Source of the DNA: DASZFV01 sp036494575
GTDB taxonomy: Bacteria > Myxococcota_A > Polyangia > Fen-1088
Assembly (NCBI GenBank): GCA_036494575.1
Contig: DASXOE010000162.1
Span: forward strand, 1-7,185
Length of the DNA stretch: 7,185 nt
Direction of reading: 5' to 3'
Shown: positions 1-5,375 of the stretch, in pieces
How positions within the stretch are numbered: position 1 is the stretch's first letter
Layout of the letters: each line of letters starts with the position of its first letter
Translations under genes and position numbers: made by a program
The notes under the pieces: model-generated
Database searches by the model: none
The model's input: only the letters and a program-made list of their open reading frames with translations
What the model was told of the DNA's origin: nothing

Positions 1-587
1 TGCGGCGCTTGGGGCCGTTCGACGACGCCGTGACGGCGGCGCTCGAGGCCATCGAGCTCGCGCCCGCGCGCACCGTGCTCGTGGGCGCGCGGCCTGATCG
101 CGCGGCCACCGATCTCGGCTGGATCGCGCAGGGGCACCGCCTCGGCGCCGCGGGCGCCGCCCGGTCAGTCGAGAGCTTCGTCGAGAAGCCCGCGCCCGCG
201 GCCGCCGCCCGCCTCTTCGAGCAAGGAGCGCTCTGGAACACGCTCGTCATCGCGACAGACGGGGCCGCGTTCTGGCAGAGTGCCCTCGACATGCACCGCG
301 CGCTCGCGGAGTCTTTCGAGCGCTGCCGCGCGAGCGTCGCCACCGGGCGTGAGGAGTCCGTGCGGCGCGAGATCTACCAGAGCATCCCCACACTCGACCT
401 CAGCCGCGACCTGCTCGCGGCGCGCGCGGGCCTCGCGGCCGTCGAGATGTCCGACGCGGGATGGTCTGACTGCGGCACGCCCGAGCGACTGTTCGAATGT
501 CTCGAGGTCAGCGGCGAGCTGGACTGGCTGCTGCGCCGGCTCGGTCGAACGGGTGGACAGGTGGCGCGTTTCGAGCCCGGCCTCTGA
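1..587 (+). CDS. Sugar-phosphate nucleotidyltransferase, mannose-1-phosphate guanylyltransferase-like (3' part)
   Basis: The frame is open from the first complete codon (position 3) to TGA 585-587, so the true start lies upstream; the TTG at 9 is not a credible start. About 194 residues remain of a family usually 340-360 residues long, and the N-terminal GGxGTR nucleotide-binding loop is outside the window. What is seen fits the C-terminal half of a GDP-mannose pyrophosphorylase-like enzyme: TDLGWI matches the family's YGYI-type segment, SFVEKP is the sugar-phosphate-binding EKP motif, GALWNT matches the 'lWNsG' motif, YQSIPTLDLS matches the 'SIDyavmE' region, and DAGWSDCGTPERL matches 'fgWsDvGsw'. 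The enzyme would transfer a nucleotide to a hexose-1-phosphate in the cytoplasm, giving an activated sugar for polysaccharide or glycan synthesis. WNT instead of WNSG and TPERL instead of a typical GSW make GTP/mannose specificity uncertain. Family is fairly sure, substrate is not. Confidence 0.8.
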   Translation, partial: RRLGPFDDAVTAALEAIELAPARTVLVGARPDRAATDLGWIAQGHRLGAAGAARSVESFVEKPAPAAAARLFEQGALWNTLVIATDGAAFWQSALDMHRALAESFERCRASVATGREESVRREIYQSIPTLDLSRDLLAARAGLAAVEMSDAGWSDCGTPERLFECLEVSGELDWLLRRLGRTGGQVARFEPGL

Positions 588-631
588 GGAGCGCGTCACT
601 CCCCAGGGACGACGACCCGCTCGGGGTCACC

Positions 632-646
632 CTTCGGTAACCGAAG
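632..646. promoter_or_regulatory. Perfect 15-bp palindrome, operator-like
   Basis: CTTCGGTAACCGAAG has 7-base arms around a single central base, lying between the nucleotidyltransferase stop and the AI-2E-family gene. As RNA it would form a 6-bp stem with a 3-base loop and no T-run follows, so a protein-binding site is at least as likely as a terminator. It contains CGGTAAC, a word that recurs at 5248-5254. Confidence 0.4.
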
Positions 647-660
647 CGCAGTCCTGACCC

Positions 661-691
661 GACGAAGGCGCGAAGCGCCGCGCGCTTCGTC
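661..691 (+). terminator. Strong GC-rich hairpin, possible terminator of the upstream gene
   Basis: CGAAGCGC (671-678) pairs perfectly with GCGCTTCG (682-689) around a 3-base loop. An alternative fold pairs GACGAAG (661-667) with CTTCGTC (685-691), enclosing a small GGCGC/GCGCC stem (667-671 with 675-679). No T-tract follows, so classical intrinsic termination is not shown. It could equally be a transcript-stabilising or regulatory structure, 74 bases after the upstream stop codon. Confidence 0.4.
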
Positions 692-692
692 C

Positions 693-708
693 TGGCACGC
701 CGCTCGCT
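693..708 (+). promoter_or_regulatory. Candidate sigma-54 (-24/-12) element before the AI-2E-family gene
   Basis: TGGCACG (693-699), four bases, then TCGCT (704-708). GG at 694-695 and GC at 706-707 have the canonical ten-base separation. The -24 half is perfect and the -12 half is TCGC instead of TTGC. The expected start near 719 falls inside the purine-rich SD (718-724), leaving almost no leader before ATG 726. It would fit better if translation began at the in-frame ATG 738. The short leader lowers confidence. Confidence 0.3.
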
Positions 709-725
709 GAGAACCCAGGGGAGAC

Positions 726-1988
726 ATGTCCGCCCCGATGGCCACCGAACCCGCAACGACCGCCGACGCGGCGCCCCCGGCCCCGCCCGCGACGAGGAGC
801 TCGATCGAGATCTCGCCCCGCACGATGCTCGTGGCCGCCGCGATCATCGGTGGCCTGTGGGTGCTCGTACGGCTGTGGCCCGTCCTGCTCGTCGTCTCCA
901 TGGCGCTCATCGTCGTCGGCACGCTCAATCCCGTCGTGGGCGCGCTGCAACGCCGCGGGCTCCGGCGCGGAACAGCTGTCGCCTCGACCTTCCTCACGCT
1001 CCTGGCCGTCCTCACGGGCCTCGCGCTCGTCACCGTGCCGGCGCTCTGGGCCGAGCTCTCGCGCGTCCTGCACGATCTGCCCGAATGGCAGACGCGCGCG
1101 GCGACCTGGTTCGAGCGCTCGACCTTCACGACGCCGCTCGCCCAGTCGATCCGCAACGCCGATCCAGGCAAGCTCGTCGTGGGCTCCAGCCGCGAAGCGG
1201 TCGAGATGTCGAGCCGGTTCGGGGCGCGGCTCGGCTACCTCGCGACCACGATCGCGATCGCGGTCTATATGCTCGTCGATCCCGAGCGCTCGCAGGGCGC
1301 CCTCTACGCGATCGTGCCGCGGCAATATCACGTTCGGCTCGCGCGCGTGCTCCTCAACCTCGAGACGATCGTCGGCGGGTACATGCGCGGGCAGATCCTG
1401 ACGTCGGCGGCCATCGGGGTGTACGTCGCCGCGCTGCTCACGGCGTTCCGCCTGCCGAACGCCGTGGCGTTCGCCGTCTTCGCGGCGGCCGCCGACGTCA
1501 TCCCCTTCATCGGAGGCGCGCTCACGCTCGTGCCCATCGTGCTGGCCGCCCTGCCCCAAGGCACGACGGTCACGATCGCGCTCGTCGTCCTCGTCATCCT
1601 CTATCAAGAGTTCGAGAACCGCGTGCTCATCCCCCGAATCTACGGGCGGGTGCTGCGGCTCAGCGCCGTCAGCGTGACGCTCGCGTTGCTCGTGGGCGGC
1701 CAGCTGCTCGGAATCCTGGGCGCGTTGCTCGCGCTCCCGCTCGCGGCGGGGCTGCGCATGGTCGTCGCGGAGCTGCGCGTCGAGCTGCCGGGGCAGCCGG
1801 CCGAATCGGCCGAGACGCGCGCGCGCGACGAGCGCGCCGAAGAAACCTACGAGGCGCTCACGAAGGGGGCGCCGGCCGAGGAAGCGGCCGTGGTCGCCGT
1901 CGCAATCGCGGACGAGATTCGAAAGAGAAACGCCTCCGGTGGCGTATCCAGCGTCGGCCGAGCTTTCGTGGCCGGCGCGAAACCCTGA
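726..1988 (+). CDS. AI-2E family transporter (PerM/TqsA-like membrane protein)
   Basis: A 420-residue polytopic inner-membrane protein. Hydrophobic segments lie near residues 33-70 (two close helices), 85-108, 168-184, 223-240, 246-275, 281-294 and 313-347. Family landmarks: GGYMRGQ (217-223), the conserved 'gyirGQ' element; DVIPFIGG (257-264), matching 'D.iP.iGp'; and EFENRVLIPRIYG (295-307) before the final helices. Members are named after E. coli TqsA, reported to affect AI-2 export, but others act in ion or unknown transport, so AI-2 should not be assumed. There is a low-complexity Ala/Pro-rich N-terminus and a charged tail of about 70 residues (351-420), longer than usual. ATG 726 follows purine-rich GGGGAGA (718-724) very closely; ATG 738 (M5) is a possible alternative start. 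It is the first gene of an apparent five-gene operon, and the next gene starts 17 bases after its stop. Confidence 0.88.
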   Translation: MSAPMATEPATTADAAPPAPPATRSSIEISPRTMLVAAAIIGGLWVLVRLWPVLLVVSMALIVVGTLNPVVGALQRRGLRRGTAVASTFLTLLAVLTGLALVTVPALWAELSRVLHDLPEWQTRAATWFERSTFTTPLAQSIRNADPGKLVVGSSREAVEMSSRFGARLGYLATTIAIAVYMLVDPERSQGALYAIVPRQYHVRLARVLLNLETIVGGYMRGQILTSAAIGVYVAALLTAFRLPNAVAFAVFAAAADVIPFIGGALTLVPIVLAALPQGTTVTIALVVLVILYQEFENRVLIPRIYGRVLRLSAVSVTLALLVGGQLLGILGALLALPLAAGLRMVVAELRVELPGQPAESAETRARDERAEETYEALTKGAPAEEAAVVAVAIADEIRKRNASGGVSSVGRAFVAGAKP

Positions 1989-2005
1989 AGTGAGGAGACA
2001 GAGAC

Positions 2006-2155
2006 ATGCTCTACACAATCGCACTCATATTGTTGGTCCTGTGGGCCCTCGGCCTCGTTGGTTCGTACACGATGGGCGGGTTCATTCACCTGCTGCTCGT
2101 CGCGGCGATCGTCCTCGTCCTCGTGCGCATCGTCCAGGGCCGGCGCGTGCTGTGA
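2006..2155 (+). CDS. lmo0937-family small membrane protein
   Basis: A 49-residue protein starting MLYTIALILL. It has two hydrophobic stretches (about residues 3-19 and 27-41) split by GSYTMGGFIH, and ends in the basic QGRRVL. The pattern of an N-terminal MLxTIAxILLxLWxLG, a central SYTxGGFIHxLL and a basic end is that of the lmo0937 family of short membrane proteins (DUF5670), usually about 50 residues and of unknown biochemical role. The SD GAGGAGA (1992-1998) supports ATG 2006. It starts 17 bases after the AI-2E-family stop. Its last codons overlap the next start as GTGA (2152-2155), indicating translational coupling. It is almost certainly a real gene, not a chance frame, because the recognisable family pattern spans its full length. 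Confidence 0.85.
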   Translation: MLYTIALILLVLWALGLVGSYTMGGFIHLLLVAAIVLVLVRIVQGRRVL

Positions 2156-2622
2156 GCCGGTCCGAGGTCGCGGCGACGAGCGCGCGGAATGGGGCGGAGC
2201 CCCCGCTCCTCGCGCTCGTCAAGGAGGTGATCGACGGCCTCGGGACGTTGCTGACGGGCCACGTGCGCCTCGCGCGCGTCGAGCTCGCAGGCGACGTCGC
2301 CCGCGCGAGCCGGCGCGTCGCGCTGGTCTCGCTCCTGTCGGCGGTGGGCCTGGTCGGCTATGGGCTCGGCTGCGTGGCCGGGTCCCTCGCGCTCTCGCGT
2401 TTGATGTCGGCCCCGCTGGCCTTTCTGGCCGTGGGGGGCGCGAACCTCCTGGGCGCGGGTCTGGCGCTCGGATGGATACTGTCGCGTCCGGCCGCGCCGC
2501 TGCTCGGCGAATCCGCGTGGGAGCTCGATCGCACCGTGTCGGCGCTGAAGGCGAGCGCCACGACGGCGGACCCCGCGAACGACGGTTCCTTCGACAGGTT
2601 GGTGTCGCATGACGTCGCTTGA
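2152..2622 (+). CDS. Phage holin family / YqjE-like membrane protein (holin-X superfamily)
   Basis: A 156-residue protein. The frame is open far upstream, but GTG 2152 is chosen because it overlaps the preceding stop (GTGA) and leaves a normal family length. An amphipathic N-terminal half carries LVKEVIDGLGTLL and HVRLARVELAGD (about 22-48), like the 'Lv..e..LaraEl' stretch of the PF07332 family. It is followed by two helices near 56-82 and 88-111 and a soluble Ala-rich tail. Despite the family name, chromosomal members such as E. coli YqjE are not lysis proteins; they sit in the inner membrane beside YqjD-type proteins, and their function is unknown. The same pairing occurs here, since the next gene is YqjD/DUF3618-like and overlaps by 14 bases. 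Nothing phage-like surrounds it. The SD before GTG is weak, in line with coupling to the upstream gene. Confidence 0.78.
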   Translation: MSRSEVAATSARNGAEPPLLALVKEVIDGLGTLLTGHVRLARVELAGDVARASRRVALVSLLSAVGLVGYGLGCVAGSLALSRLMSAPLAFLAVGGANLLGAGLALGWILSRPAAPLLGESAWELDRTVSALKASATTADPANDGSFDRLVSHDVA

Positions 2623-2851
2623 TCTGCCGTGGAGCGGCGCCCCGGCCGCGCCGAGGGAGAAGGAGGTCGCGGAAGTCGAGGCCGAGCTCGAACGCGCCCG
2701 CGACCGCCTGGCGTCCTCTCTGCGAACGCTTGGCGAGGAGGTCGTTCGCCGGGGCGATTGGCGCGCCTGGGTCAGGACCAATCCTTTCCTCGTGCTTTCG
2801 GGCGCGCTCGCGCTCGGATTCTTGTTGGGCCGCTCGACAACCCGGAGGTGA
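2609..2851 (+). CDS. DUF3618/YqjD-like small membrane-anchored protein
   Basis: An 80-residue protein. Residues 16-49 form a charged, probably coiled helix (EVEAELERARDRLASSLRTL), resembling the 'iEa.Le.tRdrLa.tl..L' signature of DUF3618 proteins. A short segment RTNPFLVLSGALALGFLLGR (56-75) follows, then a basic end STTRR. The Pro-initiated, Gly-spaced C-terminal anchor is also typical of the ElaB/YqjD group (DUF883), whose E. coli members are stress-induced inner-membrane proteins reported to bind ribosomes. Which of the two families is closer cannot be settled by eye. The start ATG 2609 overlaps the upstream gene by 14 bases, implying coupled translation. The next gene begins 5 bases after its stop, and that gene's SD lies inside this gene's last codons. 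Confidence 0.68.
   Translation: MTSLDLPWSGAPAAPREKEVAEVEAELERARDRLASSLRTLGEEVVRRGDWRAWVRTNPFLVLSGALALGFLLGRSTTRR
2844..2850 (+). promoter_or_regulatory. Strong ribosome binding site deciding ATG 2857
   Basis: GGAGGTG lies 6 bases before ATG 2857 and overlaps the last codons and stop of the upstream gene. It fixes the start of a frame that is open further upstream (from 2629), so the longer version is rejected. Confidence 0.75.
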
Positions 2852-2856
2852 TCGTC

Positions 2857-3222
2857 ATGGGAACGTCTGAGACTGAAGGCCGCAAGGCCAAGGACGCCGC
2901 GAAGCCAGATGGCGGCGTGGCCATTGAACCGCTCCCGCTGGACGTCGTCGCGCTCGTCGAGGCACACCCCGTGGCGACGCTCGCGACCGCTCTCGGCCTC
3001 GGCTACACGCTCGGGGGAGGCCTCTTCACGGGCTTCACGGCCCGGCTCCTTCGCTTGGGTCTCAAGCTCGGCGTCCAGCTCGCGCTGGTCCCGGCGCTCG
3101 AACGCGAGGTGTCTGGCCTCGCGTCGACCATCGGAAGATCCCTCGACAAGAACGTGGATGGGACCACGGAAAAGCGCGGCACCCGCGCGGCGCAGGGCCA
3201 TCATCGCCACTCAGAATCGTAA
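2857..3222 (+). CDS. Small membrane-associated protein of unknown function
   Basis: A 121-residue protein, not recognised as a named family. A hydrophilic N-terminus rich in Lys, Glu and Asp (1-22) precedes VEAHPVATLATALGLGYTLG (34-53). That segment follows the same Pro-then-Gly-spaced pattern as the membrane anchors of the proteins encoded at 2609 and 5376. A second amphipathic stretch (about 60-81, RLLRLGLKLGVQLALVPAL) follows, and the tail (95-121) is hydrophilic with a His/Arg-rich end (GHHRH). The hydrophobic part is only moderately long, so a hairpin-like or peripheral membrane association is as likely as a full span. The start is set by the SD GGAGGTG. It is the last gene of the run beginning at 726, 5 bases after the previous stop, and is followed by an independent promoter region. 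It is probably a diverged YqjD-like or glycine-zipper protein; function unknown. Confidence 0.7.
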   Translation: MGTSETEGRKAKDAAKPDGGVAIEPLPLDVVALVEAHPVATLATALGLGYTLGGGLFTGFTARLLRLGLKLGVQLALVPALEREVSGLASTIGRSLDKNVDGTTEKRGTRAAQGHHRHSES

Positions 3223-3251
3223 GCGCCCTGGCAACCTTGAACGGCGAGGGG

Positions 3252-3279
3252 TTGACTTGGAAGTTGTACACCTTAGATT
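3252..3279 (+). promoter_or_regulatory. Sigma-70-type promoter for the MEDS kinase operon
   Basis: TTGACT (3252-3257, 5 of 6 to consensus), a 16-base spacer and TAGATT (3274-3279, 4 of 6). The region 3252-3300 is strikingly AT-rich against its surroundings, as expected for a housekeeping promoter in a GC-rich genome. Transcription would start near 3286, giving a leader of about 24 bases before GTG 3310 that includes the SD at 3300-3305. Confidence 0.55.
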
Positions 3280-3283
3280 TACA
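3265..3283. promoter_or_regulatory. Imperfect palindrome over the -10 box, candidate operator
   Basis: TGTACACCT-T-AGATTTACA: 7 of 9 arm positions are complementary around one central base, with TGTA and TACA at the outer ends. It covers the spacer end and the -10 hexamer of the promoter above, where a bound repressor would block polymerase. The regulator cannot be named from the sequence. Confidence 0.35.
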
Positions 3284-3285
3284 CG

Positions 3286-3309
3286 ATGATCTCGAATTTG
3301 GAGGTCTAG
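3286..3309 (+). other. Seven-codon leader frame ending directly before the kinase start
   Basis: ATG 3286 opens MISNLEV and ends with TAG 3307-3309, immediately followed in the same frame by the GTG start of the kinase. It has no SD of its own and begins at about the predicted transcription start, so if translated it would be leaderless. The kinase SD lies inside it. It could be chance. Confidence 0.2.
3300..3305 (+). promoter_or_regulatory. Ribosome binding site deciding GTG 3310
   Basis: GGAGGT ends 4 bases before GTG 3310. It is the only strong SD near the beginning of the frame. It favours this start over an internal GTG at 3412, which would remove the low-complexity N-terminal extension. 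Confidence 0.65.
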
Positions 3310-4872
3310 GTGCGCGCGCCCGGCCGCACTGCGAGCGAGGCTGCCGGCCCTACGCCTGACGAAGGCGACGCCGGAGGCGCACGCGGTAATGGAGGCGGAG
3401 GCCCATCGTCGGTGATCGTCTCGCCCACCGGGGGTCCCGGAGTGACCGGCGTCGCCGCGCAGCCCAACCACGTCGTTCAATTTTACGAGGACGACCGCTT
3501 CCTATGCGACAGCGTCGCGCAATTCATCGCCGTCGGCCTCACGAACGGCGAGTCGGTGTGCGTCGTCGCGACGGCCCAGCATCGCGCCGCGTTAGCCGCG
3601 CGCCTCGGGCGGCTCGGGCTTGGCGTCGAAGAAGCGCAAGCGCGCGGTCAGCTCGTCTGGCTCGACGCGCGCGAGATGCTCGCGAAGTTCCTCGTCGAGG
3701 ACATGCCCGATTGGACGCTGTTCAGCGGCCTATTCGGCGGCATCATCGACGAGAGCCGGCGCCGCGATCCCCTCGCGGGCGTTCGGGCCTACGGCGAGAT
3801 GGTCGACGTGCTCTGGCGCGAGGGCAACAAGCAGGCGGCGCTGCAGCTCGAGTCCATGTGGAACGAGCTCGCGAGCAGCCGCTCGCTGTCGCTGCTGTGC
3901 GCCTATGTCATGGGCAACTTCTACCGCTCGGGTGACGCCCAGTCCTTCCGCGAGGTCTGCCGCGCCCACGCGCAAGTTCTGCCGGCCGAGAGCCATCCGC
4001 TCGTCGCCGAATCCGACACGCAGCGCCGCGAGCTCGGCGAGCTGCAGCAGCGCGCCCGCTCGCTCGAGAACGAGATCGAGCACCGCAAGGAGCTCGAGAG
4101 CGCGCTGCGCGAGGCGCTCATCCGCGAGAAGGAGGCCCGCGAGGAGGCTGAGCGCAGCGTGCGCTACAACGAGATGTTCGCGGGCATGCTGGGCCACGAT
4201 CTGCGCAACCCGCTCTCGGCGATCACGACGGGCGCCAATTACATCGCGCGCCTCAACTCGAGCCAGAAGGCCACGAAGGCGGCCACGCGCATCCTCTCGA
4301 GCGCCGAGCGCATGGCGCGCATGATCGATCAGCTTCTCGACTTCACGCGCATCCGCGTGGGCGGCGGGCTCCCGCTCGCGACGACGCGCTTCGACCTCGA
4401 GGAGCTCTGCTGCAAGGTCAAGGACGAGCTCGAGGCGGCCAACCCAGAGCGCACGATCCTCGTCGAGGTCGTGGGTCACGCCACGGGGACCTGGGACCAT
4501 GACCGTCTCCTGCAGGTGTTCTCGAACCTCATCGGCAACGCGCTCCACCACGGCGCGGAGGGCGCCCCCGTGAGGATCCGCTGCGATGGCCGCGATCCGA
4601 CGCACGTCGAGATCTCGGTGCACAACGGGGGCGTCGTCTCGTCCGAGGTGCTGCCCGTCCTCTTCGAGCCGTTCCGCGGCAACGCGCGCTATCAGCGCAC
4701 GCGCGGTCTGGGACTCGGCCTTTTCATCACACAGCAAATCGTGAACGCCCACGGCGGCACGATCGAGGTGGCGTCCGACGAGGCGACCGGCACGACCTTC
4801 CACATCTGTCTGCCGCGCGATCCCCACCTGCCGAAGGCCCTCGCCTCCCCCCCTGCACCAGGGGTGCATTGA
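3310..4872 (+). CDS. MEDS-domain sensor histidine kinase
   Basis: A 520-residue cytoplasmic kinase with no membrane segment. Residues 1-50 are a Gly/Pro-rich, probably disordered extension. Residues about 51-228 form a MEDS (DcmR sensory) domain, beginning HVVQFYEDDRFL and including 'FIAVGLTNGESVCVV' and 'YGEMVDVLW'. Residues about 235-288 are a charged coiled coil. HisKA carries the H-box GHDLRNPL with phospho-acceptor H296, and the ATPase domain follows: N-box FSNLIGNALHHG (404-415), a G1-like VHNGG (437-441, Asn where many kinases have Asp), F-box LFEPF (451-455) and G2 GLGLGLF (466-472). It would autophosphorylate on His and pass phosphate to a regulator, most simply the one encoded next, whose TTG start overlaps this stop (TTGA). 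MEDS domains occur in DcmR-type regulators of halomethane metabolism and in many orphan kinases; the ligand here is unknown. GTG 3310 is chosen for its SD. Confidence 0.9.
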   Translation: MRAPGRTASEAAGPTPDEGDAGGARGNGGGGPSSVIVSPTGGPGVTGVAAQPNHVVQFYEDDRFLCDSVAQFIAVGLTNGESVCVVATAQHRAALAARLGRLGLGVEEAQARGQLVWLDAREMLAKFLVEDMPDWTLFSGLFGGIIDESRRRDPLAGVRAYGEMVDVLWREGNKQAALQLESMWNELASSRSLSLLCAYVMGNFYRSGDAQSFREVCRAHAQVLPAESHPLVAESDTQRRELGELQQRARSLENEIEHRKELESALREALIREKEAREEAERSVRYNEMFAGMLGHDLRNPLSAITTGANYIARLNSSQKATKAATRILSSAERMARMIDQLLDFTRIRVGGGLPLATTRFDLEELCCKVKDELEAANPERTILVEVVGHATGTWDHDRLLQVFSNLIGNALHHGAEGAPVRIRCDGRDPTHVEISVHNGGVVSSEVLPVLFEPFRGNARYQRTRGLGLGLFITQQIVNAHGGTIEVASDEATGTTFHICLPRDPHLPKALASPPAPGVH

Positions 4873-5228
4873 ACCAGCCAGCGCGGACGATCATGGTCGT
4901 CGACGACGAGGAGACGATCTGCGAGACGCTCAGGGACGTCCTCGAGGAGGAGGGCTACCGGGTCGCGGTCGCCTGCGACGGTGTCGACGCGCTCTCGCAG
5001 CTGCGCCGCCTGAAGGTGGCGCCGCGCATGATTCTCCTCGACCTGCTCATGCCACGCATGGACGGCAACGCGCTCTTCGCGACATTGAAGGCCGACCCCG
5101 AGCTCGCGGGCATCCCCGTCGTCATCTCGACCTCCGATCCATCGCGCGCGCCGAGCGGCGTCCTCATCATGAAGAAGCCGGTCGACCTGGACATGCTGCT
5201 CGACACGGTCCGCAAGTACTCCGCGTGA
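4869..5228 (+). CDS. Single-domain response regulator (receiver only)
   Basis: A 119-residue CheY-like receiver. VVDDEE (10-15) provides the acidic pocket (D12, D13), LLDLLMPRMDG (56-66) contains the phospho-acceptor D58, the switch Ser/Thr lies in VVISTSD (84-90), and MKKP (101-104) carries the conserved Lys103-Pro104. No DNA-binding or enzymatic output domain follows, so output must come through protein contacts or a phosphorelay. The start TTG 4869 overlaps the kinase stop by four bases (TTGA) and is preceded by AGGGG (4860-4864). The internal ATG 4893 would remove the first beta strand and is rejected. It is very probably the cognate partner of the MEDS kinase, with stoichiometric coupled translation. 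It is the last gene of that operon; the next gene is 147 bases away and has its own candidate promoter. Confidence 0.9.
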   Translation: MNQPARTIMVVDDEETICETLRDVLEEEGYRVAVACDGVDALSQLRRLKVAPRMILLDLLMPRMDGNALFATLKADPELAGIPVVISTSDPSRAPSGVLIMKKPVDLDMLLDTVRKYSA

Positions 5229-5247
5229 AGGCGGCGACGTTCCGGGG

Positions 5248-5275
5248 CGGTAACTGCGGGGCCTGTCCGGTGACA
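5248..5275. promoter_or_regulatory. CGGTAAC/CGGTGAC repeats, candidate activator sites
   Basis: CGGTAAC (5248-5254) and CGGTGAC (5268-5274) are direct repeats starting 20 bp apart, about two helical turns. The second sits inside the inverted repeat TGTC-CGGT-GACA (5264-5275). They lie about 40-70 bp upstream of the sigma-54-like element at 5316, a plausible place for an enhancer-binding activator. The word CGGTAAC also lies in the palindrome at 632-646. Confidence 0.3.
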
Positions 5276-5315
5276 TGCGCGACGGGCGGGACGCGGAAGG
5301 CTGGGCGCGTCGGCT

Positions 5316-5331
5316 TGGCACGTCCGTTGAA
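5316..5331 (+). promoter_or_regulatory. Candidate sigma-54 promoter of the 65-aa gene
   Basis: TGGCACG (5316-5322), four bases, then TTGAA (5327-5331). The -24 GG (5317-5318) and the -12 dinucleotide (5329-5330) have the canonical ten-base separation. The only deviation from the sigma-54 consensus is GA in place of GC at -12. Transcription would start near 5341, leaving a leader of about 35 bases that contains the AAGGAGA SD (5364-5370). It is a better fit than the candidate at 693. Confidence 0.45.
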
Positions 5332-5375
5332 ACGAAAGGAGGCGCAGCTCAACCCCGCTTGAAAAGGAGATTCCC

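Noticed and set aside
857..1993. A 378-codon + strand frame overlapping the AI-2E-family gene
   Set aside because: It is an out-of-frame Arg/Ala/His-rich shadow with no hydrophobic pattern; the frame starting at 726 carries the membrane segments and motifs.
627..2024. A 465-codon open frame on the - strand opposite the AI-2E-family gene
   Set aside because: Its translation is an Arg/Asp/Glu/His-rich run with no family pattern, a usual by-product of GC-biased third positions. The + strand gene has clear PF01594-type motifs.
2152..2622. A prophage or lysis cassette, suggested by the holin-family match
   Set aside because: No endolysin, spanin or phage structural gene lies nearby; the context matches chromosomal YqjE-type proteins.
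3730..4869. A 379-codon open frame on the - strand opposite the kinase
   Set aside because: It is entirely antisense to the MEDS, HisKA and ATPase motifs of the kinase and resembles no known domain.
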